Source: Agromyces humatus (GTDB lineage Bacteria; Actinomycetota; Actinomycetes; Actinomycetales; Microbacteriaceae). From it: a stretch of 64,000 nt of DNA. The stretch is taken from contig NZ_JAJQPD010000003.1 of the NCBI RefSeq assembly GCF_021228295.1, forward strand, positions 310,001-374,000, given 5' to 3'. Below, piece by piece: positions 8,520 through 16,691 of the stretch; position 1 is the first letter of the stretch; each line of letters begins with the position of its first letter. The notes beneath the pieces were generated by a model. The model ran no database searches and had not been told where the DNA came from. It worked only from the letters and a program-made list of their open reading frames with translations. The translations under genes and the position numbers were made by a program.

Positions 8520-9512
8520 ATGCGGCGGCTGGTGGACTGGTGGGACCATCACCAGGTCGCGCTCTACCTGGCCGCGATCGCCTCCGGAGGCGTGTTCGGG
8601 ATCCTCGTTCCTGCCGCCGGGCCGGCGCTCGCGGTCGCGACCAACCCCGTGCTCGGGCTGCTGCTCTTCGCCACCTTCCTCGGCGTGCCCCTCATCGAGG
8701 TGGGGCGTTCGTTCAGGGACATCCGATTCCTCACGACGGTGCTCGCGGTCAACTTCGTCGTCGTCCCCATCGTCGCCTTCGGACTCTCGCGCTTCGTCGC
8801 CGACGATCAGGGCCTGCTCCTCGGGGTGCTGCTCGTGCTGCTGACCCCGTGCGTGGACTACGTGATCGTCTTCACGGGAATCGCGGGCGGCGCGCGACCG
8901 CAGCTGCTCGCGGCGACACCGCTGCTGATGCTGCTGCAGATCGTGCTGCTCCCCGCCTACCTGTGGCTCTTCGCGAGCGGCGACGGGGTCGAGGGCATCG
9001 ACACCGGGCCGTTCGTCGAGGCGTTCGTCCTCCTCATCGCGTTGCCGCTCGTCGCGGCCGGCATCGTGCAGGCTGTTGCCCGCAGGCAGCGGTGGGGGCG
9101 AACGATCGAGAGCGTGATGGCCGGTGCGATGGTGCCGCTGCTGATGCTCACCCTGGCCGTCGTGGTCGGCTCGCAGATCGCCGACGTCGGCGGTGCCGCG
9201 CTCACCCTGGTTCGGGTCGTCCCGATCTACGTCGTGTTCCTGGCCGTCATGCTCTTCGTGGGGCTCGCTGCCGGGCGGATCGCCCGCCTCGACGTACCCC
9301 GAACCCGAGCCGTGATCTTCAGCGGTGCGACCCGCAATTCCCTGGTCATCCTGCCGCTCGCGCTCGCCCTCCCCGCCGACCTCGCCCTCGCTCCGCTCGC
9401 GGTCGTGACGCAGACCCTCATCGAACTGATCGGCATGGTCGTCTTCGTGCGCATCGTGCCGGTGCTCGCACGAGGGAGCCGGTTCCCGGCTTCGCCGGAC
9501 CGCCCCACCTAG
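8520..9512 (+). CDS. arsenic resistance permease (ACR3/BASS superfamily)
   Basis: A 330-residue polytopic membrane protein with about ten hydrophobic segments, belonging to the bile acid:sodium symporter superfamily, in the group annotated as arsenic resistance protein in actinobacteria. The mid-protein LLTPCVDYVIVFTG carries the conserved cysteine of the transport core. It would export arsenite or antimonite. The neighbouring ArsR, ArsC and flavoprotein genes support an arsenic role. The ORF ends converging on the GNAT gene with a 4-base overlap. Other organic-anion transport by this superfamily remains possible. Confidence 0.78.
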   Translation: MRRLVDWWDHHQVALYLAAIASGGVFGILVPAAGPALAVATNPVLGLLLFATFLGVPLIEVGRSFRDIRFLTTVLAVNFVVVPIVAFGLSRFVADDQGLLLGVLLVLLTPCVDYVIVFTGIAGGARPQLLAATPLLMLLQIVLLPAYLWLFASGDGVEGIDTGPFVEAFVLLIALPLVAAGIVQAVARRQRWGRTIESVMAGAMVPLLMLTLAVVVGSQIADVGGAALTLVRVVPIYVVFLAVMLFVGLAAGRIARLDVPRTRAVIFSGATRNSLVILPLALALPADLALAPLAVVTQTLIELIGMVVFVRIVPVLARGSRFPASPDRPT

Positions 9513-10012
9513 AGGTCTCGTGCCCAGTTCTGCCCCACGAGGTCGAATCCGAAACTGTGGTGCCGTTCCTCCTCGACCAGCTCGAAGCCGGTAGCTTCAT
9601 AGATCCGGCGGGCGGAGACCAGCACGTCGTTCGTCCACAGCGTGATCCGCCGGTAGCCGGCAGTCCGCGCGAAGTCCAGGCAGGTGTCCACCAGGCGACG
9701 GCCCAAGCCGTGGCCCCGACCGGCCGGGTCGACCAGCAGGATCCGCAACTTCGCAGTGGTGTGGTCGACGGCTACGCAGAACACGCACCCGACCCGTCGC
9801 CCGTCGACCTCGGCGATCCAGGCCGCCTCCCTGGCTGGATCGTGATCAGCGGCGTAGTCCGCGACGATCCGGGCCACAAGCGCCTCGAAGCGGGTGTCCC
9901 AGCCGAACTCGGCGTTGTAGAGCTCGCCGTGGGCCATCACCACCCAGCCGAGGTCTCCTGGCCGGCCCAAACGGCGAATCACCGCGCGCTCTCGCGTTGT
10001 GTCGTCCTCCAT
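9509..10012 (-). CDS. GNAT family N-acetyltransferase
   Basis: A 167-residue acetyltransferase with the acetyl-CoA loop RGHGLGRRLV in motif A, preceded by the KLRILLVDP strand and followed by the motif B region (ITLWTNDVLVSARRIYEATGFE). It transfers an acetyl group from acetyl-CoA to an amine; the substrate is unknown. Both GTG (10015) and ATG (10012) can start it; the ATG is chosen as simplest. It lies inside the arsenic gene group on the minus strand, but nothing ties it functionally to arsenic. Confidence 0.85.
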   Translation of the reverse strand: MEDDTTRERAVIRRLGRPGDLGWVVMAHGELYNAEFGWDTRFEALVARIVADYAADHDPAREAAWIAEVDGRRVGCVFCVAVDHTTAKLRILLVDPAGRGHGLGRRLVDTCLDFARTAGYRRITLWTNDVLVSARRIYEATGFELVEEERHHSFGFDLVGQNWARDL

Positions 10013-10154
10013 CACGCCTCAGAACGTTGCAGACCCCACCTGGCTGGTGGCCGAGGATCACCGGGCGCTGTGTCGACCCTATGGGTGGAAGGCTACGCCC
10101 GGTCATGGTCGAACCCCGTCGGCCCGTGGCAACCGCAGCGCGGGGCAGAGGTGA

Positions 10155-11060
10155 TTACACGGAAGCGAGCTCGGCGAGCAGTGAGCGCACGCGGCGCTCG
10201 ATGTCATCGCGGATGCGCTGTACCTCAGCGTGCGGCTTGCCGACCGGGTCGTCGAGCTCCCAGTCGAGGTACCGGCGTCCGGGGTAGACCGGGCACGCAT
10301 CGCCGCAGCCCATCGTGATGACGACATCGGCGGCGCGCACGACCTCGTCGGTCAACGGCTTCGGGTACTCGCCGGCGACCGGCACGCCGATCTCATCGAG
10401 GGCGGTGACGATCGAGCCGCGGAGCTGACCTGCGGGCTCGGATCCGGCGGTGCGGACGTGGACGCGGTCACCGCCGAGGTGACGGAGGATCGCCGACGCC
10501 ATCTGAGATCGCCCGGCGTTCTGCACGCACACGAACAGCACCTCGGGAACCCCGGATGCCGGATGCGCGGCGTCGCGGGCGAGGGCGTCGAGGCGATCCG
10601 CGGCGAACTGGGCGGCAAGAGAGGGCAGGTAGCGGTCGGTTCCGGGCCTCGCGGCGAGCAGGTCGTAGCTCTCGCGCACGTAGCGTTCGACCGTCTCTCT
10701 GCCGAACGTGCCCCGATAGCGCTCGCTGAGGTCGGCCGCGACACGGTCGATGACGTGGTCGACATTCGCATCGTCAGCCATCGGGCGCGCCTGCTGCCCG
10801 AGCATCTCGCTGATGCGCTCGGCGTGCTCGGGTGCGAGTGAATACCAGGCTTTGCGCCCTTCGGGGAGGCGCTCGACGAGCCCCTCGTCGAGCAGGGTCT
10901 TCATGTGGTGACTCACGGTGGGCTGCCGCAGGCCGAGCCGCTCGGCCGTCGACCCCACCTGCACCCGCCCGTCGGGACTCTCGAGCATCTGCTGCAGGAT
11001 CTTGGCGCGCGTCGGATCGGCGAGCACCCGGAGCCGGGTGGCATCGGTCGCGACATCCAT
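10155..11060 (-). CDS. ArsR-helical bundle-ArsC fusion (repressor plus arsenate reductase)
   Basis: One 301-residue polypeptide with three parts: an ArsR winged helix (about 1-90, recognition segment RQPTVSHHMKTLL), a three-helix-bundle domain (about 98-160), and a low-molecular-weight-phosphatase-type arsenate reductase (172-301). The reductase has CVQNAGRS (nucleophile Cys178, Arg184), Cys252 and Cys256, and the LDWELDDP acid loop. Those three are the only cysteines in the protein, so the ArsR part has no arsenite-binding thiols of its own. The ATG at 11060 is inside a palindrome and 7 bases after TAGACT, suggesting a leaderless, self-repressed transcript. The upstream flavoprotein gene ends 39 bases away on the same strand. 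Confidence 0.92.
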   Translation of the reverse strand: MDVATDATRLRVLADPTRAKILQQMLESPDGRVQVGSTAERLGLRQPTVSHHMKTLLDEGLVERLPEGRKAWYSLAPEHAERISEMLGQQARPMADDANVDHVIDRVAADLSERYRGTFGRETVERYVRESYDLLAARPGTDRYLPSLAAQFAADRLDALARDAAHPASGVPEVLFVCVQNAGRSQMASAILRHLGGDRVHVRTAGSEPAGQLRGSIVTALDEIGVPVAGEYPKPLTDEVVRAADVVITMGCGDACPVYPGRRYLDWELDDPVGKPHAEVQRIRDDIERRVRSLLAELASV

Positions 11061-11075
11061 AGATCGAAGTCTATG
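11058..11075 (-). promoter_or_regulatory. ars operator overlapping start codon of the fusion gene
   Basis: Perfect inverted repeat CATAGA-TCGAAG-TCTATG. On the minus strand it covers a TAGACT -10 box, the 7-base spacer and the ATG. The core ATAGA-N6-TCTAT recurs at 14139-14154 in front of the separate arsC gene, as expected for one repressor controlling both units. Binding by the ArsR domain of the fusion is inference. Confidence 0.7.
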
Positions 11076-11099
11076 CGCTACGGTGCCACCCGTCGCCGG

Positions 11100-12416
11100 T
11101 CAGCAGCAGCCCGAGCCCGAGGCGCCCGAGGCGTCGGTCGAGCACACGCCGGTGGCTGGAAGGACGAGCGCGACCCGGCTGGCCGCGGCGACGTCGCCCG
11201 CGAGCCATGCCGTGATCGAGCGGACCTGCTCGTAGCCGGTGGCGAGCAGGAAGGTCGGCGCGCGACCGTAGCTCTTCATGCCGGCGAGGAAGAATCCGGG
11301 TTCGGGATGCTGCAGCTCGGCGAATCCGTGCGGCTCGACGGTGCCGCAGGTGTGCACGTTCGGGTCGATCAGCGGTGCGAGGCGCCTGGGGGCCTCGACG
11401 ATCTCGTCGAGTTCGAGGCGGATCTCGCGGAGCATGTCGAGATTCGGGTGGAACCCGGTGGCGTTGACGACGACGTCGGTGTCGTGGTCGACGAGCTCGC
11501 CGTTGCGGGCACCGATGAGGCGAACGCCGTCGCCGTCGCGCGCGAGGCGCACGATCTCGAACCGGTCGACGACCGTGATGCGCCCGGCGGCGACGAGTGC
11601 GTCGACGCGGCGACCGATGTTCGCCCGCGCCGCGAGCTCGTCGTCGTCGGAGGTCGTGACGCGAACAGCGCTGGCATTGCGGATGAGCCAGGTGACGCGG
11701 GTGCCGGCCTCCTGTTCGGCGAGCTCGACGAGGGCCAGCAGCGTGTTGGCCGCCGAGTGGCCGGCACCGACGACCGTGGTGTGCCGGCCGGCGAACGTCG
11801 ACCGGTCGCGGCCGAGCGCGTCGGGCAGCGCGTGGCTGACGCGATCGGCGACGTCGGCGAGACCGAGTGGCTCGAGCCCGCTCGACGCGAGGCTGTTCGG
11901 CCGCTCGTAGGTGCCCGAGGCGTCGATGACTGCGCGGGCGGTGACGTCCTCGACGCCGTCGTCGGTGCGCGCGCGGAGCAGGAACGGCGTCTGCGAGCGG
12001 CGAGCGGTGCGGGTGCGGTCCATGCCCTGGCGGGTGACGGCCTCGATCGTGACGCGGGTGCGGATGCGCGAGGCGATCGGATCGAGTTGCGCGAGCGGTT
12101 CGAGGTACTGCTCGACGAGGTCGGTGCCGGTCGGGAGCCGGTCGGGGGAGGGTAGCCGCCACCCGGTCGCCTCGAGCAGGCGTCGCGAGGCCGGGTCGAC
12201 GACATGCTTCCACGGGGAGAACAGGCGCGTGTGGCCCCACTGCCTGATGCTCGAGCCGACCTCGTCGCCGGATTCGTAGATCACGAAGTCGATGCCTCGC
12301 TCGACGAGGTTCGCGGCAGCGGCGAGGCCGACCGGGCCCGCTCCGATGATCGCAACGGGCAGGGTGTCGAGGCTGCGCTGCTGCAGGCTCGTGACGGTGA
12401 GGTCGATCAGGGTCAT
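11100..12416 (-). CDS. flavin-containing monooxygenase-like protein (ArsO-like)
   Basis: A 438-residue FAD/NAD(P)H oxidoreductase with two Rossmann signatures, IIGAGPVGLAAA near the N-terminus and VVGAGHSAANTLL in the middle, plus ATGFHPN near the C-terminal third. Flavoproteins of this group (ArsO-like) are commonly found in actinobacterial arsenic operons; their exact reaction is not settled. The C-terminus carries a cysteine 14 residues from the end and a final CysCys pair, which could bind As(III). The ATG at 12416 is preferred over the upstream 12485 because GGAGG lies about 10 bases before it and the longer form would run through the divergent operator region. Likely co-transcribed with the ArsR-ArsC fusion downstream. 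Confidence 0.8.
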   Translation of the reverse strand: MTLIDLTVTSLQQRSLDTLPVAIIGAGPVGLAAAANLVERGIDFVIYESGDEVGSSIRQWGHTRLFSPWKHVVDPASRRLLEATGWRLPSPDRLPTGTDLVEQYLEPLAQLDPIASRIRTRVTIEAVTRQGMDRTRTARRSQTPFLLRARTDDGVEDVTARAVIDASGTYERPNSLASSGLEPLGLADVADRVSHALPDALGRDRSTFAGRHTTVVGAGHSAANTLLALVELAEQEAGTRVTWLIRNASAVRVTTSDDDELAARANIGRRVDALVAAGRITVVDRFEIVRLARDGDGVRLIGARNGELVDHDTDVVVNATGFHPNLDMLREIRLELDEIVEAPRRLAPLIDPNVHTCGTVEPHGFAELQHPEPGFFLAGMKSYGRAPTFLLATGYEQVRSITAWLAGDVAAASRVALVLPATGVCSTDASGASGSGCC

Positions 12417-12446
12417 GGCAGGTGTGCCTCCAGTGCATCGAAGTTC

Positions 12447-12499
12447 TTCGATATTGAGTGTGGCGACTATATCGAAGGTTGTCAATATTCGGCTAGCAT
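12447..12499. promoter_or_regulatory. divergent control region between flavoprotein and arsR
   Basis: Two interleaved perfect inverted repeats lie here: TTCGATAT (12447-12454) with ATATCGAA (12469-12476), and ATATTGA (12451-12457) with TCAATAT (12482-12488). TAGCAT (12494-12499) sits 7 bases before the arsR ATG at 12507 and fits a leaderless -10 box. The AT-rich symmetric sites are typical of ArsR-family operators and differ from the ATAGA-N6-TCTAT sites used elsewhere in the island, so two repressors with separate specificities are likely. Confidence 0.6.
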
Positions 12500-12506
12500 G
12501 GGTCGC

Positions 12507-12902
12507 ATGAGTTCGACGATGCTGCAGATCACCGACGTCACGCTGGTCGGCGATGTCACGGATGTCGCAGCCGACGCTGCTGCCTGCTGCATCCCGCTCA
12601 CGCGCGAGACGATCGACGCCGACCGTGCCGAAGACCTCGCCCGCAAGCTCAAGGCCCTCGCCGATCCGACGCGGCTGCGGCTCGTCTCGATCGTCGCCGC
12701 GTCACAGGGCGAAGAGGCCTGTGTGTGCGACCTGATCGAACCGGTCGGGCTCAGCCAGCCCACGGTGTCGCATCACCTGCGCATCCTCATGGAGGCCGGC
12801 TTCCTGAGTCGCAGCAAGCGCGGCACGTGGGCGTACTACAAACTCGTGCCCGGCGCGCTCGGCCAGCTGTCGCAGCTGCTCGACGTCACCGCGTCGCGCT
12901 GA
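12507..12902 (+). CDS. arsR: ArsR family arsenic-responsive repressor
   Basis: A 131-residue winged-helix repressor: LKALADPTRLRLVSIV at the dimer/helix-1 region and LSQPTVSHHLRILMEAG as recognition helix. It has two potential metal sites together: an N-terminal CysCys (Cys27-Cys28) like that of corynebacterial ArsR, and a helix-3 CVC (Cys72, Cys74) like that of the enterobacterial type. Release from DNA on As(III)/Sb(III) binding is the family role. The ATG at 12507 is favoured because TAGCAT lies 7 bases before it (leaderless); an ATG at 12498 is also in frame. It is divergent from the flavoprotein and followed after 31 bases by the LtrA-like gene. Confidence 0.9.
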   Translation: MSSTMLQITDVTLVGDVTDVAADAAACCIPLTRETIDADRAEDLARKLKALADPTRLRLVSIVAASQGEEACVCDLIEPVGLSQPTVSHHLRILMEAGFLSRSKRGTWAYYKLVPGALGQLSQLLDVTASR

Positions 12903-12933
12903 CCGCACGCCGCCGCGGTGCCATGATGACCGC

Positions 12934-14118
12934 ATGACGTTCGGCCTGCGACGCGACGTGCTGCGGACCCACGAGACTCCGCGCGACGACCGGGTCACCT
13001 ACGTCGAGCTGTTCTTCGACCTCGTGTTCGTGTTCGCGCTCACCCAGCTCGGTGCCTACCTGTACGAGCACCAGACGCCGCTCGGTGCGCTCGAGGGCGT
13101 CACGCTCCTGTGCGCGCTGTGGTGGGCGTGGGTGTCGACGACGTGGGTGACGAACTGGCTCGATCCGGTGCGCCTGCCGGTGCGAGTCGCCGTGATCGCG
13201 CTGGCGGTCGTGGCATTCGTCATGAGCGTGTCGATCGCCGAGGCGTTCGGCGACCGGGCGTGGGCGTTCGCGATCGCCTACGTCGTGCTGCAGGTCGGTC
13301 GCTCGGGGTTCCTCGTGTGGGCGACGGCACGCCACGACGGGCCAGCGGCCCGCGACTTCGCGCACGTGCTCGCCTGGACGACGGCGGGCGCGGTGCTCTG
13401 GGTCGTCGGTGCGTTGCTGCCGCTGCCGCTGCAACTGCCGCTCTGGGTCGCGGCGGTCGCGCTCGAACTCCTCGGCAACGCGCTCGGGTATCCGGTGCCA
13501 GGCCGCGGACGCGTCGAGATCAGTGCCTGGGATGTCTCGGGGCCGCACATCGCCGAACGCACGGCGCTGTTCGTGCTCATCGCCCTCGGCGAGGGGCTGC
13601 TCGTCACCGGGTTCGCCTTCGTCGCAACCGAATCGTCGGTCGAGGCGGTCGTCGCGATGATCACGGCGATCGTGGCTGCAGCCGCGTGCTGGTGGATCTA
13701 CTTCGACCACGGCGAACGCATCGGGTCCGACGTGATCGAGGCATCGGAGTCGCCGGGCCGACTGGCACGCACGGCGTACACCTGGGTGCACCTCGCCGTC
13801 GTCGGCGGCATCGTGATGCTCGGCGTCGGAGACAAGGAGGTGCTCGGTCACCCTCACGATCAGAGCTTCGCCGCCGTGGTGACCGTGCTCGGGGGGCCCC
13901 TGCTGTTCCTCGTCGGCACGCTGCTGTTCCGACGTGTGCTCGAGCGGCACTGGGCGCGCGCCCAGCTCGGCGGACTGCTCGCGCTGGCCGTGCTGGCCGC
14001 GTTCACGCCGTCCATCGACCCGCTCACGACCGGGGTGCTCGCTGCCGCGGTGCTGGTGCTGACCGCAGCGGGAGAGACGGTCGAGCGGGTGCGTCGCGGC
14101 CGACCGAGGGGCGGATGA
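12934..14118 (+). CDS. low temperature requirement protein A (LtrA) family membrane protein
   Basis: A 394-residue integral membrane protein with the LtrA hallmark opening (RVTYVELFFDLVFVFALTQL) and about ten to twelve hydrophobic helices, plus HIAERTALFVLIALGEGLL in the middle. The family name comes from a Listeria cold-growth phenotype; its molecular activity is unknown. Here it lies between arsR and arsC in the same direction, a placement that suggests but does not prove a part in the arsenic response. Confidence 0.88.
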   Translation: MTFGLRRDVLRTHETPRDDRVTYVELFFDLVFVFALTQLGAYLYEHQTPLGALEGVTLLCALWWAWVSTTWVTNWLDPVRLPVRVAVIALAVVAFVMSVSIAEAFGDRAWAFAIAYVVLQVGRSGFLVWATARHDGPAARDFAHVLAWTTAGAVLWVVGALLPLPLQLPLWVAAVALELLGNALGYPVPGRGRVEISAWDVSGPHIAERTALFVLIALGEGLLVTGFAFVATESSVEAVVAMITAIVAAAACWWIYFDHGERIGSDVIEASESPGRLARTAYTWVHLAVVGGIVMLGVGDKEVLGHPHDQSFAAVVTVLGGPLLFLVGTLLFRRVLERHWARAQLGGLLALAVLAAFTPSIDPLTTGVLAAAVLVLTAAGETVERVRRGRPRGG

Positions 14119-14129
14119 CCCATCGTGGT

Positions 14130-14157
14130 TCCAATTGCATAGATGGTGGTCTATTAT
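14130..14157 (+). promoter_or_regulatory. arsC promoter with shared ars operator
   Basis: Possible promoter TTCCAA (14130-14135), 16 bases, TATTAT (14152-14157), in an unusually AT-rich patch. Inside it lies ATAGA-TGGTGG-TCTAT (14139-14154), the same operator core that overlaps the start of the ArsR-ArsC fusion at 11058-11075. A repressor bound here would block RNA polymerase directly. Confidence 0.65.
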
Positions 14158-14198
14158 TTGATGAACGTGCAGGAAGAAACCGCAGCAAGGGAGTCCCG

Positions 14199-14609
14199 AT
14201 GACCGACAAGCCCACCGTATTGTTCGTGTGCGTGCACAACGCCGGCCGCTCGCAGATGGCCGCCGGCTACCTGCGCGAGTTGGCGGGTGACCGCGTCGAG
14301 GTGCTTTCGGCCGGCTCCGAGCCGAAGGACCGGATCAATCCCGTGGCCATCGAGGCGATGGCCGAAGAGGGCATCGACATCGCGGGCAGCACGCCCAAGA
14401 TCCTCACCGTCGAGGCCGTCAAGGAGTCCGACGTCGTGATCACGATGGGCTGCGGCGACGCCTGCCCGATCTTCCCCGGCAAGCGCTACGAGGACTGGGA
14501 GCTCGACGACCCGGCCGGGCAGCAGCTCGAGATGGTGCGCCGGGTGCGCGACGACATCAAGGGCCGCGTCGAGGCACTGCTCGCTGAGATCGCACCCGCG
14601 GCGGCGTAG
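14199..14609 (+). CDS. arsC: arsenate reductase, LMW phosphatase type
   Basis: A 136-residue reductase converting arsenate to arsenite in the cytoplasm. It has the P-loop CVHNAGRS (Cys11, Arg17), resolving cysteines Cys85 and Cys89 in MGCGDACP, and YEDWELDDP with the general acid. It is closely similar to the reductase half of the fusion at 10155-11060 but free-standing. AAGGGA precedes the ATG. Thioredoxin reductase is encoded 2 bases after its stop, favouring thioredoxin-linked recycling, though mycothiol/mycoredoxin recycling is also known in actinobacteria. Confidence 0.95.
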   Translation: MTDKPTVLFVCVHNAGRSQMAAGYLRELAGDRVEVLSAGSEPKDRINPVAIEAMAEEGIDIAGSTPKILTVEAVKESDVVITMGCGDACPIFPGKRYEDWELDDPAGQQLEMVRRVRDDIKGRVEALLAEIAPAAA

Positions 14610-14611
14610 TC

Positions 14612-15637
14612 ATGGGCGTCGTGAGGGGCGAGTCCGACGTGACGGTCGAGAAGGTCGAGAACGTCGTCGAGAACGTCGTCGTGATCGGGTCGGGCCCGTC
14701 GGGCTACACGGCCGCGCTCTACCTCGCACGGGCGGGCCTCGCACCCGTCGTGCTCGCCAGCTCGGTCGAGGCCGGCGGCGCGCTCGTCACGACGACCGAG
14801 GTCGAGAACTTCCCGGGCTTCGCCGACGGCATCTTGGGTCCCGACCTCATGGAGCAGATGCGTTCGCAGGCCGAGCGATTCGGCGCGCGCATCGTCTACG
14901 ACGACGCGACCGAGGTCGAGCTCACCGGAGCCGTGAAGGTCGTCCGCACGATCAACGGCCTCGAGTATCGCGCCCACACCGTCGTGCTCGCCATGGGCTC
15001 GGCGTACCGCAAGCTCGGCGTCGAGGGCGAGGAGCGGCTCACGGGCCGCGGCGTCTCGTGGTGCGCCACGTGCGACGGTTTCTTCTTCAAGGGCAAGGAC
15101 ATCGCCGTGGTCGGCGGCGGCGACTCGGCGCTCGAAGAGGCGATGTTCCTCACTCGTTTCGCCGACTCGGTCACCCTCGTGCACCGTCGCGACTCGCTGC
15201 GCGCCTCGCGCATCATGCAGGAGCGCGCGTTCGCCAACCCCAAGATCCGTCCGCAGTGGAACTCCGAGGTCGTCTCCGTCGAGGGCGCCGACGGGCTCGA
15301 GCACCTGCAGCTGCGCGACACGCGCACGGGCGAGCGCGAGAGCCTCGCGGCGACCGGACTGTTCATCGCGATCGGCCACGACCCGCGCAGCGAGCTCGTC
15401 GCCGGGCAGGTCGATCTCGACCCCGTGGGCTACGTCGTGGTGGAGCATCCGTCGACCAGAACGAATCTCGACGGCGTCTTCGCGTGCGGTGATCTGGTCG
15501 ACAAGCGGTACCGGCAGGCCATCACCGCAGCCGGAACCGGCTGTGCCGCGGCGCTCGACGCCGAGCACTACCTGGCCGAGAACGGCCTCGCCGATCCGGT
15601 CGAGGAGCAGCCGGCGATCGTGTTCGAGACGACCTGA
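14612..15637 (+). CDS. trxB: thioredoxin reductase-like flavoprotein
   Basis: A 341-residue FAD/NADPH enzyme with the FAD motif [12 protein letters not shown] (about residue 24), the redox-active pair CATC (Cys151, Cys154), the NADPH motif [12 protein letters not shown] and a terminal FACGDLVDK. It reduces thioredoxin, and through it ArsC. The start at 14612 leaves only 2 bases after arsC, so translation is probably coupled. The first 20 residues are not conserved in the family; a downstream GTG start is possible. It may be an operon-dedicated copy beside a housekeeping trxB elsewhere. Confidence 0.93.
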   Translation: MGVVRGESDVTVEKVENVVENVVVIGSGPSGYTAALYLARAGLAPVVLASSVEAGGALVTTTEVENFPGFADGILGPDLMEQMRSQAERFGARIVYDDATEVELTGAVKVVRTINGLEYRAHTVVLAMGSAYRKLGVEGEERLTGRGVSWCATCDGFFFKGKDIAVVGGGDSALEEAMFLTRFADSVTLVHRRDSLRASRIMQERAFANPKIRPQWNSEVVSVEGADGLEHLQLRDTRTGERESLAATGLFIAIGHDPRSELVAGQVDLDPVGYVVVEHPSTRTNLDGVFACGDLVDKRYRQAITAAGTGCAAALDAEHYLAENGLADPVEEQPAIVFETT

Positions 15638-15672
15638 GAACGCCCCAGACGCACGTCGAAAGGACAGGACAG

Positions 15673-16026
15673 ATGAGCGAACTCGACGAAGCGCGCGCGA
15701 TCGAGAACGTCGTCGCCCGGCTCGAGGCGAGGTTCCCGACCGTTTCGCACGAGGACGTCGCAGCGGTCGTGCGAGAGGAACAACACCGACTCGACGACGG
15801 CCGCGTGCGCGACTTCGTGCCGGTGCTCGTCGAGCACGCCGCGCGCGACCGGCTGCGGGCCGAAGCCGGCATCGACGCCGAATCGGCGGGCCCGGCGGCC
15901 GACGACGGCACGATGTCGCCCGCTGCGCGCGTCGGCGGGCAGACCGAGCTCGACCCCATGGAGATCGAGCGCAACTCCCGCCGCGGAGGGTTCCTCTTCG
16001 GCGACATCGGCGGCGGCCCGGTCTGA
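15673..16026 (+). CDS. stand-alone three-helix-bundle domain protein
   Basis: A 117-residue helical protein. Residues 8-65 (IENVVARLEARF, VAAVVREEQHRL, then FVPVLVEHAARDRL) line up with residues 102-156 of the ArsR-ArsC fusion (VIDRVAADLSERY, VERYVRESYDLL, then YLPSLAAQFAADRL), so this is the fusion's middle domain as a separate gene. The C-terminal part is acidic then Gly-rich and probably flexible. No cysteines. It is the last gene of the arsC-trxB unit (35-base gap, AAGGACAGGA before the ATG). It may dimerise, or pair with the fusion protein or with ArsC. Confidence 0.75.
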   Translation: MSELDEARAIENVVARLEARFPTVSHEDVAAVVREEQHRLDDGRVRDFVPVLVEHAARDRLRAEAGIDAESAGPAADDGTMSPAARVGGQTELDPMEIERNSRRGGFLFGDIGGGPV

Positions 16027-16067
16027 CGTCACGGCGCAGCCGTCGCGCGCTGGGCATCCGTCGAGCG

Positions 16068-16607
16068 TCAGGCGATCGCGATCGCGAGGGTCTCGGCGTT
16101 CGGCAGCGCGGAAAGCAGCGAGCCGGTCACGAGCAGCTTCGACCCGCGGATGCCGCTGCCGATGATCAGGCGCTCGTGCGCGGCGACCGACTCGTCGATG
16201 AGCAGCGGCCAGTCGGCCGGCAGCCCGATCGGCGTGATGCCGCCGTACTCCATGCCGCTGAGCTCGACCGCCTCGTCCATCGGCGCGAACGAGAGCCTGC
16301 GCGCACCGAGATGCCGCCGCACCGCACCGTTCACGTCGAGCCGGTCGGACCCGCGCACCATGCACGCCGCGTACCACGTGCGCTCGCCGCGGCGTGCCTG
16401 CACGATCACGCAGTTCGCTCCGTCGCCGGGGTCGATCTCGTAGTGCGCGCAGAAGGCGGCGGTGTCGGCGAGCGTCGGGTCGATGGCGGCCACGAGCGCG
16501 TCAGCGGATGCCGCTGCCGACGCCGCTCGCAGCGCCGCCGCGGTCGGCGCGGCGAGCAGGCCGGGCGAGTCGATGGCGGTGGTGAAGTCGAGCGTTCCGA
16601 AGCGCAT
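16068..16607 (-). CDS. YbaK/EbsC family aminoacyl-tRNA deacylase-like protein
   Basis: A 179-residue protein with the YbaK fold markers: CVIVQARRG, ACMVRGSDRLD and the signature GGITPIGLPADWPLLID. Relatives hydrolyse mischarged tRNAs or free aminoacyl adducts. An ATG at 16607 gives the family-typical opening MRFGTLDF and lies 6 bases after TACGCT, a leaderless arrangement; a start at 16679 would add 24 poorly conserved residues. The substrate tRNA cannot be told from sequence. Confidence 0.83.
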   Translation of the reverse strand: MRFGTLDFTTAIDSPGLLAAPTAAALRAASAAASADALVAAIDPTLADTAAFCAHYEIDPGDGANCVIVQARRGERTWYAACMVRGSDRLDVNGAVRRHLGARRLSFAPMDEAVELSGMEYGGITPIGLPADWPLLIDESVAAHERLIIGSGIRGSKLLVTGSLLSALPNAETLAIAIA

Positions 16608-16691
16608 GAAGCGAGCGTACGAGGTGGGCGCCGCACCGGTCGCCGATGAATGCGCATCAGTGTCGTCGTCGTCGCTCACGTCGCCGCTCGC

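Noticed and set aside
10155..11060. ArsR-ArsC as two genes joined by sequencing error
   Set aside because: The frame is continuous with an intact linking helical bundle, and such fusions are known in actinobacteria.
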